Assembly: GCA_030151765.1 (NCBI GenBank)
Contig: JASLCW010000397.1
Coordinates: forward strand, 1-20,307
Reading direction: 5' to 3'
Origin: Marmoricola sp.
GTDB lineage: Bacteria; Actinomycetota; Actinomycetes; Propionibacteriales; Nocardioidaceae
Length of the DNA stretch: 20,307 bases
A model generated the notes under the pieces. The model saw nothing but the letters and a program-made list of their open reading frames with translations, was not told the DNA's origin and searched no databases. The stretch's first letter is position 1, and every line of letters begins with the position of its first letter. Of this stretch, positions 14,547 to 20,307 are shown piece by piece. Position numbers and translations under genes: made by a program.

Positions 14547-14962
14547 GCGAGCTCCCCCGCGATCCGGCCGGCCCGCAGCTTCTCGAAGACCTCGCGGTAC
14601 CAGTCACTCCACGGCGCCGGTTGTCCCGTCTCCGGGTCGAGCTTCACGATGACACGGTGACCGCGGGCGTAGTCGCCGCAGCGGAATCCATAGCGGGCGC
14701 TAGTGTTCCCGAGGTGTTCGGCGGTCAGCTCGACCGGCATCAGGCCCGGCGAGGACATCGGCGCCAGGAACTCGACATGCAGTTCACGCACCACGTAGTG
14801 CAGGTCGGGATGGCGCTCGTCGTACGACGACCACTCCTTGCCCAGCTGCTCGAACATCGCCGACTGCGCCCGCTCGACGTGCAGCCCGAAGCGGGTGTTG
14901 TGCAGGGTGCCGTTGAGGTCCAGTTCGTCGAAGTACACCGGGCTCTGCCATACGAAACTCAT
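14543..14962 (-). CDS. Hotdog-fold acyl-CoA thioesterase (4-HBT-like)
   Basis: This 139-residue single-hotdog protein opens FVWQSPVYFDELDLNGTLHNTR, the family pattern D-x-D-x-x-G-x-x-[HN]-N, with Asp12/Asp15 and His21-Asn22 near the active site. YVVRELHVEFLAPM and SARYGFRCGDYARG form the later strands. It probably hydrolyses a CoA thioester or controls CoA levels in this pathway. ATG 14962 is chosen because AAGGAG lies 8 bases upstream and it gives an ATGA overlap with the ligase stop; an upstream ATG at 15025 would add 21 unlike residues inside the ligase gene. It overlaps the amidohydrolase start by four bases. Confidence 0.78.
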   Translation of the reverse strand: MSFVWQSPVYFDELDLNGTLHNTRFGLHVERAQSAMFEQLGKEWSSYDERHPDLHYVVRELHVEFLAPMSSPGLMPVELTAEHLGNTSARYGFRCGDYARGHRVIVKLDPETGQPAPWSDWYREVFEKLRAGRIAGELA

Positions 14963-16368
14963 CGGAGCTGCTCCTTCGCGACGCGTTCGGAGGGGGTCCG
15001 CGGCAGGTCCTCGCGGAATTCCCACTGGGAGGGCACCTTGAAGGCTGCCAGACGCTCACCGCAATAGGCCGCCAACGCGTCGGCGGAGACGTCACCGACC
15101 ACGAAGGCCTTGACCTCCTCGCCGCGGATCTCGTCGGGTACGCCGATCACCGCGGCCAGCCGCACCGCCGGGTGACTCATCAGCACCGACTCGACCTCGT
15201 AGGCGGCGATGTTCTCGCCGCTGCGCCGGATCATGTCCTTGAGCCGTCCCTGCAGGGTCACCCGCCCGTCGTCGTCGATCCGGGCCAGGTCGCCGGTGCG
15301 GAACCAGCCGTCGACGAAGGGATCCGGGAGACCGTCGTAGCCCTGCATCATGCCGGGGCCGCGCAGCCACAGCTCGCCCTCGACGATCCGCGCCTCGCGA
15401 TGGCCGGCCGGGCGGCCGAGACAGCCGGTGCCGACGAGCTCGTCGTGGTCCAGGTCGGTGACCCGCAGATCGGCACCGGTCTCGGTCATCCCGAAGGCCT
15501 CGAACCAGCCGACGCCCCAGCGCTCCTCCAGCTCGTTCTGCAGCGCCGGCGGCATCCCCGAGGTCTGGATGACGCGTACCCGGTGACGGCGGTCGTCGGG
15601 GTCGGCGGGCATCCGGAGCAGCAGGGTCGGCATCGCGCCCAGGCAGTAGAAGTAGGTGACCTGATGCTCCCGGACCTTCGCCCAGAAGGCGGACGGGTGG
15701 AAGCCGTCGAGGACGACGAGGTGCGCGCCGGCCAGCAGCGCGGCGGCGACATTCCACTGGGGATCGATGTAGGAGAAGGGCTGCGCGGTCAGCATCACGT
15801 CGTCGGCCGACAGTCGCGGGAACTCGTCGACCAGGCTGGCCGCGATCGTGGTCCAGTAGGTGTGGTCGAGCAGGCAGCCCTTGGGCGATCCGGTGGTGCC
15901 CGAGGTGTACTGCACATTGACCACGCGGGTCGACTCCACCGCGTTGCCGTCGTACGGCGCGGAGAGGTCCAGCGTCGCTACGTCGTACACGGGGAGCGGC
16001 AGGCCGGTCTCGGCGATCAACGCCGCCAGTCCGGCGCTGGTGACGACGGCGACCGCTCCCGAGCTGGTCAGGAGGTGACTCGCGTCGACCGCCCGGTAGC
16101 GCGGATTGATCGGCACCATCGCGGCGCCGAGCCGGGCCAGTGCCAGCCAGGTCAGCGGGAATTCCGCCTGGTTGTCGAGGAGTACGGCGACCCGGTCCCC
16201 CGCGACGATCCCCTTGCCGTGCAGGGCGCCCGCGATCCCGGCGGAGAGCCGGTCGACCTCGGCGAAGGTGTAGCTGCGGCCCGGGTCGAAGGTCCACGCG
16301 GTGCGCTCGGGCCACAGCCGGGCGGCGCGCCGGACGGCGTCGACGAGCGTGCTGACGTTGTCGATCAC
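14959..16368 (-). CDS. AMP-forming acyl-CoA ligase, CaiC-like
   Basis: This 469-residue ANL-superfamily enzyme has P-loop YTSGTTGSPKG (154-164), FEAFGMTETGADLR (A5), GWFRTGDLARID (A7), GRLKDMIRRSGENIAAYEVE (A8 hinge), and the A10 lysine in SERVAKEQ (about Lys465), four residues from the end. All catalytic motifs are present, though the protein is at the short end for the family. The middle segment (WAKVREHQVTYFYCLGAMPT) resembles crotonobetaine/carnitine-CoA ligases. It would activate a carboxylic acid with ATP and CoA. GTG 16368 overlaps the hydratase stop (GTGA), with AGGAGG 10 bases upstream. With a hydratase and thioesterase in the same operon, a short or modified acid is plausible; carnitine-like substrates are only one possibility. 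Confidence 0.85.
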   Translation of the reverse strand: MIDNVSTLVDAVRRAARLWPERTAWTFDPGRSYTFAEVDRLSAGIAGALHGKGIVAGDRVAVLLDNQAEFPLTWLALARLGAAMVPINPRYRAVDASHLLTSSGAVAVVTSAGLAALIAETGLPLPVYDVATLDLSAPYDGNAVESTRVVNVQYTSGTTGSPKGCLLDHTYWTTIAASLVDEFPRLSADDVMLTAQPFSYIDPQWNVAAALLAGAHLVVLDGFHPSAFWAKVREHQVTYFYCLGAMPTLLLRMPADPDDRRHRVRVIQTSGMPPALQNELEERWGVGWFEAFGMTETGADLRVTDLDHDELVGTGCLGRPAGHREARIVEGELWLRGPGMMQGYDGLPDPFVDGWFRTGDLARIDDDGRVTLQGRLKDMIRRSGENIAAYEVESVLMSHPAVRLAAVIGVPDEIRGEEVKAFVVGDVSADALAAYCGERLAAFKVPSQWEFREDLPRTPSERVAKEQLR

Positions 16369-17108
16369 CGGGAGAAGGCCTCCTTCGGTGCGTCACCCTC
16401 GCCGGACAGGCTGGTCAAAATGGCGTGCTCGACCTCGGTGGTCATCGCCTCCTCCAGGGTGGCGTCGGCGCCCGCGTCGATGACCCGCTTGGCGAGACTG
16501 GCGGAGAGCGGCGGCCGGGAGGCGACGGTGGCGGCCATCTCGAGCGCGGCCTCCTCGTGCGTCCCGATCGGCACCGCCCGGTTGACCAGGCCGAGCTGCT
16601 CGGCACGCGTGGCCGGGATCCGCTCGCCCAGCAGGAGCATCTCCTTGGCCCGGGCCGGCCCGACGATACGCGGCAGCAGGTTGCTGATCCCGCCGGTGAC
16701 GCTGAGCCCGACGCTGACCTCGGGGAAGCCGAAGACCGCGCTCTCGTCGGCCACGATCAGGTCGCAGCCGAGCGCGAACTCGCACCCGGCGCCGAGCGCA
16801 TAGCCGTGGACCGCCGCGATCACCGGGCCGGGGAAGGACCGGATCCGGCGCGTGACGTCCTGGATCCGCTCGAGGCGTGCCCGGGTCTCCAGCACCGTCT
16901 CCTCCGGGGTCGGCTCCTTGAGGTCGTGGCCGGCACAGAAGGCGCGCCCCCGGCCGGCGACGACCACCGCGCGGGCGCCCTCGGCGTGGGCGCGCTCGAG
17001 CGCCGCGACGAGATCCTCGACGAGGCCGGGTACGACGGCATTGAGCCGCTCCGGGCGGTTGAGGTGGATCCGGGCGATGCCTTCGGCGAACTCGTAGTCG
17101 ACGTCCAT
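16365..17108 (-). CDS. Enoyl-CoA hydratase/isomerase (crotonase family)
   Basis: This 247-residue crotonase-fold enzyme has the oxyanion-hole segment RAFCAGHDLKE (56-65), and GYALGAGCEFALGCD with the first catalytic Glu110. FGFPEVSVGL carries the second catalytic Glu130. Having both glutamates supports a true 2-enoyl-CoA hydratase rather than a one-acid isomerase or decarboxylase. It is the first gene of a five-gene operon in which every junction overlaps by four bases. It is transcribed from the promoter at 17148-17176, and the 14-base palindrome at 17123-17136 lies in its leader. The divergent TetR gene is the likely regulator. The specific acyl chain is not deducible. Confidence 0.88.
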   Translation of the reverse strand: MDVDYEFAEGIARIHLNRPERLNAVVPGLVEDLVAALERAHAEGARAVVVAGRGRAFCAGHDLKEPTPEETVLETRARLERIQDVTRRIRSFPGPVIAAVHGYALGAGCEFALGCDLIVADESAVFGFPEVSVGLSVTGGISNLLPRIVGPARAKEMLLLGERIPATRAEQLGLVNRAVPIGTHEEAALEMAATVASRPPLSASLAKRVIDAGADATLEEAMTTEVEHAILTSLSGEGDAPKEAFSR

Positions 17109-17122
17109 GCGCTGGCCTGTCT

Positions 17123-17136
17123 ATCGATCGATCGAT
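17123..17136. promoter_or_regulatory. Candidate TetR operator (perfect palindrome)
   Basis: ATCGATCGATCGAT is a perfect 14-base palindrome made of ATCG units. It lies just downstream of the predicted transcription start of the hydratase operon (about 17141) and within the leader, a classic repressor position. On the other strand it could fall in the spacer of a weak TetR promoter (TATCGT at 17141-17146). Binding by the adjacent TetR protein is inferred. Confidence 0.55.
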
Positions 17137-17147
17137 TGGGTATCGTC

Positions 17148-17176
17148 AGCCTAGATCCGTCTCCCCTACCCGTCAA
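17148..17176 (-). promoter_or_regulatory. Sigma-70-type promoter of the hydratase/ligase operon
   Basis: On the minus strand TTGACG (17171-17176) and TAGGCT (17148-17153) are separated by exactly 17 bases. TAGGCT is a common actinobacterial -10 form and TTGACG is one mismatch from consensus. The start site would be near 17141, giving a leader of about 33 bases to ATG 17108 that contains the palindrome at 17123-17136. This is the best-formed promoter in the window. Confidence 0.65.
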
Positions 17177-17187
17177 AGGGACCAGCC

Positions 17188-17760
17188 ATGACCACCAGCA
17201 CCCGCGACCGGGTCCGCGACGCCGCCGTCGAACTCTTCGCCGAGCGCGGCTACCACGGGGTGGGCATCCGCGAGCTTGCCGAGCACGCCGGCCTGACCTC
17301 CGCGACGCTGTACCACTACATGGCGACCAAGCAGGACCTCCTGGTGGCGATCATGGTCGAGAGCCTGACCGCGCTGATCGAGGCCGCCGAGACCGCGCTC
17401 GCCGCGTCCGGACCCGATCCGGCCGACCAGCTCCGCGCGCTCGTGGCGATGCATGTTCGCGAACACGCCCGCAAGCCCCTGGAGACCTCGGTGGTCGACG
17501 GCGAGGTGCGCGCGCTCGACGAGGTCCACCTCCCCGAGGTGCTGGCCCTGCGCGATCGCTACGAGCAGATCTGGAAGCGGGTGCTCGAGGCCGGACGCCG
17601 CGAGGGCGGCTTCACGATCGAGGACCCGACCGTGACCCGGATGGCGCTCCTGGAGATGTGCACCGGCGTCTCCCGCTGGTACCGCTCCGGCGGCAAGCTC
17701 AGTCTCTCGGCCGTGACCGACCGCCACGTGGAGCTCGCACTCGCGCTGGTGAGTGCCTAG
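17188..17760 (+). CDS. TetR-family transcriptional regulator
   Basis: This 190-residue protein has an N-terminal DNA-binding domain DRVRDAAVELFAERGYHGVG, with the helix-turn-helix at about 26-45 (GIRELAEHAGLTSATLYHYM). The C-terminal helical domain carries a tryptophan/tyrosine-rich end (SRWYRSGGKLS) common in regulators of acyl-CoA metabolism. ATG 17188 has AAAGGG 7 bases upstream. It is divergent from the hydratase operon with a perfect palindrome between them, so it probably represses that operon and itself, with an acyl-CoA or acid as ligand. The ligand is inferred from context. Its stop TAG shares CTAG with the convergent channel gene. Confidence 0.85.
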   Translation: MTTSTRDRVRDAAVELFAERGYHGVGIRELAEHAGLTSATLYHYMATKQDLLVAIMVESLTALIEAAETALAASGPDPADQLRALVAMHVREHARKPLETSVVDGEVRALDEVHLPEVLALRDRYEQIWKRVLEAGRREGGFTIEDPTVTRMALLEMCTGVSRWYRSGGKLSLSAVTDRHVELALALVSA

Positions 17761-18842
17761 TCCTCGTCGCCGGGGCGGGCCTCGCCGTGGGTGCCAGGAC
17801 GGGGCGCCCAGGGCAGTTCCTGCGCCGGCCGTACGACGATCAGCCGGTCGCCGCGGGCCAACTGCCCCACGGTCGGCTCGTAGTAGCGATAGACCTTCTC
17901 GTCACGGACCACCGCGATCACCTGGTCGGGCAGGCTCTGCGGCTGCTTGCCGAGTTCGGAGACCAGGATGTCGCGCTCGGCGACCTCGAGGCCGTCGCCG
18001 TAGGTGAGCAGGTCCTCCATCACCGCACCGAGCGTCGGGGACTTCGACGAGAGGCCGAGCAGGCGCCCGACCGCGTCGGACGAGGTGATCACGGAATCGG
18101 CACCGCTCTGCCGGATCAGCGGCACATTCGCCGACTCACGCACCGCGGCGGTGATGTAGGCGCTGGGATTGAGCTGGCGCACCGTCAGCGTGGCCAGCAC
18201 CGTGGCGTCGTCGCGTGCCACCGTGATGATCACCTGGCGCGCGCGCTCGACGCCGGCGCGGCGCAGCACCTCACGACGGGTGGCGTCGCCGATGACGACC
18301 GCGAGCCCGTCGGCGTGCGCCTCGGTCTTGGCGGTCGGGGTCGAATCGACGACCACGATCGACTCGCGGTCGACGCCATTGCGCATCAGGGTCTGGGCGG
18401 CACTGCGGCCCTTGGTGCCGTAGCCGATGACGACGATCTGGTCGTTCATGTGTTTCCTCCAGCGAGCCACACGGAACATCTCGCGGCCCTGGTTGGCGAG
18501 CACCTCGAGGGTGGTGCCGATCAGCAGGGCCAGGAAGATGATGCGCAGCGGGGTGATCAGGAAGGCATTGATGAGCCGGGAGTGGGCGGCGACGGGGGCG
18601 ATGTCGCCGTAGCCCGTCGTACTGAGAGTCACCGTCGAGTAGTAGATCGAGTCGACGAGGTTGAGCTTGAAGTGATTGCCCGGGTCATTGCCGTCGCGAT
18701 AGCCGCTGCGGTCGAAGTAGACCAGCGCAATGGTCAGCGCCATGACACCGAAGGCGACCAGCAGCCGCTTGGCCAGCTGCCACCACGGAGACCGCGTGGG
18801 TGCGGGCAGGGCTACCTCGCCGGGAAGGTCAACGTCACTCAT
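17757..18842 (-). CDS. Two-TM potassium channel with RCK/TrkA-N regulatory domain
   Basis: This 361-residue protein has TM1 at about 24-42 and a pore region SIYYSTVTLSTTGYGDIAPV with the K+ selectivity filter T-T-G-Y-G-D (75-80). TM2 lies at about 92-115. A cytoplasmic RCK domain follows, starting IVVIGYGTKG (dinucleotide-binding loop, 136-145) with an acidic end of the second strand at IVVVDS. A TrkA-C-like tail (ERDILVSELGK, DRLIVVRPA) completes an MthK/Kch-style ligand-gated K+ channel. ATG 18842 has only a weak ribosome site (GGGATG). It follows the OB-fold gene by 25 bases on the same strand, so it may be part of the glyA-yihY transcript. The acidic C-terminus ends at the CTAG shared with TetR. 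Confidence 0.88.
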   Translation of the reverse strand: MSDVDLPGEVALPAPTRSPWWQLAKRLLVAFGVMALTIALVYFDRSGYRDGNDPGNHFKLNLVDSIYYSTVTLSTTGYGDIAPVAAHSRLINAFLITPLRIIFLALLIGTTLEVLANQGREMFRVARWRKHMNDQIVVIGYGTKGRSAAQTLMRNGVDRESIVVVDSTPTAKTEAHADGLAVVIGDATRREVLRRAGVERARQVIITVARDDATVLATLTVRQLNPSAYITAAVRESANVPLIRQSGADSVITSSDAVGRLLGLSSKSPTLGAVMEDLLTYGDGLEVAERDILVSELGKQPQSLPDQVIAVVRDEKVYRYYEPTVGQLARGDRLIVVRPAQELPWAPRPGTHGEARPGDED

Positions 18843-18867
18843 CGCGGGTCAGCATCCCACGAGAGGA

Positions 18868-19155
18868 TCAGCGAGCGCGGAAGGGCAACACCCGTGCCGG
18901 GGTGGAAGTCTCGGGCCGGATCACCGACGTGAGCGTGACCCGCTGGTCCGGCCAGCCGCGCAGCGTCACCCAGTCACCGGGCTCGGGCATCCGCGAGCGA
19001 TCCCGCGCCACCTCACCGAGCATCCCGCCGTCGAGGGTCGCCCTGATCTCGACCGTGCCACCGCGGGCCTCCGCGAGCACGGTGAACACGCCGGGTTCGA
19101 CGGACAGGACACAGCCGCGCCAGTCACGCGGGCCGCTGACCAACTGGGCCGTCAA
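18868..19155 (-). CDS. Small stand-alone OB-fold-like protein, RsgA N-domain-like
   Basis: This 95-residue protein starts at TTG, supported by GAGGAG about 7 bases upstream; no ATG or GTG fits as well. The pattern RGCVLSVEPGVFTVL, then IRATLDGGML, then PEPGDWVTLRG, then VTSVIRPET resembles the N-terminal OB-fold of the ribosome assembly GTPase RsgA (G-x-V-x-x-V-x-x-G, A-x-L, P-x-x-G-D-W-V, V-x-P-R-x-T). The GTPase domain and zinc finger are absent, and the gene is not a fragment: it has its own ribosome site and stop. It lies between the membrane protein gene and the K+ channel. The RsgA resemblance is from pattern reading only. Its role (nucleic-acid or ribosome binding) is unproven. Confidence 0.6.
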   Translation of the reverse strand: MTAQLVSGPRDWRGCVLSVEPGVFTVLAEARGGTVEIRATLDGGMLGEVARDRSRMPEPGDWVTLRGWPDQRVTLTSVIRPETSTPARVLPFRAR

Positions 19156-19189
19156 GGGATGCTCCTCACGTCACTGAATGTACGTCGGC

Positions 19190-19209
19190 CCCACGTGGGC
19201 GGGCACGTG
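19190..19209. promoter_or_regulatory. Paired CACGTG palindromes
   Basis: CACGTG occurs at 19192-19197, inside the longer palindrome CCCACGTGGG (19190-19199), and again at 19204-19209. The copies are 12 bases apart in the 67-base gap between the yihY stop and the OB-fold start. The two copies can pair as a 6-base stem or act as a regulator site. No T-run follows, so it is not a clear terminator. Confidence 0.3.
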
Positions 19210-19222
19210 ATTATCGGAAGTC

Positions 19223-20161
19223 TCATGCCTCGTCGGCCTGCGCACTCGACGCCCGGCGAGGCAGCACCGTCCTCCGGAGCAGTTCCAGGCGGGCCCGGGT
19301 GACCTCCTTCTGCGGCCAGATCGCGTCGAAGGCGGCATTGAGCGCGGCGCCGATGAGCACCGCGATCGAGAGCAGGTAGAGCCAGAGCAGGATCGCGATA
19401 GGCGCGGCCAAGGGGCCGTAGATCGAGGTCGAGCCCTGCGCGGTGCCGAGCAGGATCCAGCGCAGCAGGGCCGAACCGAAGACCCAGCACATCATCGTGA
19501 AGACCGCGCCCGGCAGGTTGTAGCGCCATCCGGTCCGGACCGGCACCGACACGTGGTAGAGCGTGGCCAGGAAGCAGATCCCGAGGACCAGGACCAGCGG
19601 CCAGTAGAGCTGATAGACCCATTGCAGTCGATCGGGCAGCCATTTCTGCACGAGGTCCGGCCCGGCGACCACCAGCGGGATCGCCACCATGCCGGTGATC
19701 ATCCCCATCACGTAGAGCGCGAAGGAGAGCAACCGGGTCTTGATGATCCCGCGCTGCCCGCCGAGCCCGTACATGATCGTGATGGTGTCGACGAAGACAT
19801 TCAGCGCCCGTGATCCCGACCAGAGCGCGAGGATGAAGCCGAGCGAGATGACGTCGTACCGGCCGCCGGCGAGCACCTGGTCGAGGGTCGGCCGGATGAT
19901 CTTGTGGACCGTCTGCGGCGTGAGCGCCTTGCTGGCCATTTCGAGCACGCTGTCGCGGGTGTCGGCGACCTGGGCGTCGCTGAACTGGTCGACGACATAG
20001 CCCGCCGCGCCCGCGAGCGCGAAGATCAGCGGCGGCAGCGAGAGCACCGCGAAGAAGGCGGCCTCGGCCGCCAGCCCGGTGACCCGGTGCCGCATGCAGG
20101 TGTCGACGGTCGAGACGATGAGCCGCCACAGCGCGCGGCGTATCCGGACCCAGAGCGACAC
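19223..20161 (-). CDS. YihY/BrkB-family inner-membrane protein
   Basis: This 312-residue protein has about six hydrophobic segments. AEAAFFAVLSLPPLIFALAG near the N-terminus is the conserved YihY/BrkB first helix (A-x-x-[AF]-F-x-x-[FL]-[LS]-x-x-P). WRYNLPGAVFTMMCW and YGPLAAPIAILLWLYLLS are the family's later conserved segments. GTG 20161 is chosen because CTAGGG lies upstream and it starts 16 bases after the glyA stop; a longer frame to 20239 would overlap glyA with a low-complexity Arg/Ser stretch. The family has been annotated as tRNA-processing or 'virulence' protein, but its biochemical role is not settled. It probably shares a transcript with glyA. Confidence 0.85.
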   Translation of the reverse strand: MSLWVRIRRALWRLIVSTVDTCMRHRVTGLAAEAAFFAVLSLPPLIFALAGAAGYVVDQFSDAQVADTRDSVLEMASKALTPQTVHKIIRPTLDQVLAGGRYDVISLGFILALWSGSRALNVFVDTITIMYGLGGQRGIIKTRLLSFALYVMGMITGMVAIPLVVAGPDLVQKWLPDRLQWVYQLYWPLVLVLGICFLATLYHVSVPVRTGWRYNLPGAVFTMMCWVFGSALLRWILLGTAQGSTSIYGPLAAPIAILLWLYLLSIAVLIGAALNAAFDAIWPQKEVTRARLELLRRTVLPRRASSAQADEA

Positions 20162-20177
20162 GCGCCCAACCCTAGTG

Positions 20178-20307
20178 TCAGCTGAGCTCGAGACCCGGGT
20201 AGAGCGGGTTCGCGTCGAGCATCTCCGCCGACTGTGCACGGACCCGCTCGGCGACGCCCTCGGCCAGCGTGTACGTCGCCTTCGAGGGCGCGCCCGCGCT
20301 GGTCTGC
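20178..20307 (-). CDS. glyA: Serine hydroxymethyltransferase, C-terminal part (5' end outside window)
   Basis: The last 42 residues of a minus-strand gene are visible and end at TGA (20178-20180). They include TSAGAPSKATYTLAEGVAE and end NPLYPGLELS. The G-x-P-[ST]-K-A motif and the N-P-L-Y-P-G-L ending match the C-terminus of actinobacterial serine hydroxymethyltransferases, which interconvert serine and glycine with tetrahydrofolate and PLP. The PLP lysine lies outside the window. The yihY gene follows after 16 bases, which suggests co-transcription. Confidence 0.8.
   Translation of the reverse strand, partial: QTSAGAPSKATYTLAEGVAERVRAQSAEMLDANPLYPGLELS

Noticed and set aside
17121..17137. 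ATCG run as a microsatellite repeat
   Set aside because: Only about three and a half units; its symmetry and its place in the leader between divergent genes fit an operator better.
16425..18932. Longest open frame in the window (835 codons, plus strand)
   Set aside because: It crosses the hydratase, TetR and K+ channel genes, all of which have intact motifs in other frames. Composition is low complexity and no ribosome site is present.
19152..20129. Alternative 325-codon minus-strand frame over the YihY gene
   Set aside because: Arg/Ala/Gly-rich with no membrane segments, whereas the neighbouring frame gives a well-formed YihY membrane protein.
1..20307. tRNA, rRNA, CRISPR, transposase or prophage genes
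   Set aside because: Nothing resembling a tRNA cloverleaf, rRNA segment, regular spaced repeats, terminal inverted repeats or a DDE/serine/tyrosine recombinase was seen. The HNH-type tail at 1-156 is the only hint of mobile DNA.

Overview
The window is about 20.3 kb of GC-rich, densely packed bacterial chromosome. The strong G/C preference at third codon positions, frequent GTG and TTG starts, an HNH/DUF222-type tail, a DUF6318-type lipoprotein, a maltokinase-like phosphotransferase and a glyA C-terminus ending NPLYPGLELS all point to an actinobacterium. The order Propionibacteriales (Nocardioides or Propionibacteriaceae relatives) is my best guess from style, not a demonstrated assignment. 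I see no rRNA, tRNA, CRISPR array, insertion sequence or complete mobile element.

Layout. (1) 1-1694, plus strand: the 3' end of an HNH/DUF222-type gene, then an exported pair (DUF6318-like lipoprotein and a cysteine-rich secreted protein with a PKD-like segment). (2) 1705-8354, minus strand: a six-gene operon read potD-potB-potC-potA, amine oxidoreductase, aminoaldehyde dehydrogenase. It should import a polyamine-like amine and oxidise it to an amino acid. (3) 8355-8507: a divergent control region with two similar dyads 65 bp apart. (4) 8508-12379, plus strand: a TetR/BetI-like regulator, a UDP-type glycosyltransferase lacking the usual catalytic histidine, a maltokinase-fold kinase resembling actinobacterial glucosamine kinases, and a double-SIS sugar-phosphate isomerase/deaminase-like protein. 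(5) 12376-17108, minus strand: five genes coupled by 4-base stop/start overlaps, read enoyl-CoA hydratase, acyl-CoA ligase, hotdog thioesterase, YtcJ-like amidohydrolase, GNAT acetyltransferase. They start from a well-formed promoter with a perfect ATCG palindrome just downstream and a divergent TetR gene (17188-17760). (6) 17757-20307, minus strand: glyA (3' end only), a YihY/BrkB membrane protein, a small stand-alone RsgA-like OB-fold protein, and a two-TM potassium channel with an RCK/TrkA domain.

The parts most worth a second look are the divergent pair of operons around 8355-8507 and the lone OB-fold protein at 18868-19155. In the divergent pair, amine uptake and oxidation sits back to back with an amino-sugar-looking glycosyltransferase/kinase/isomerase set that shares one control region. 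Two of the convergent gene pairs end in a shared CTAG that supplies both stop codons, which leaves no room for an intergenic terminator.
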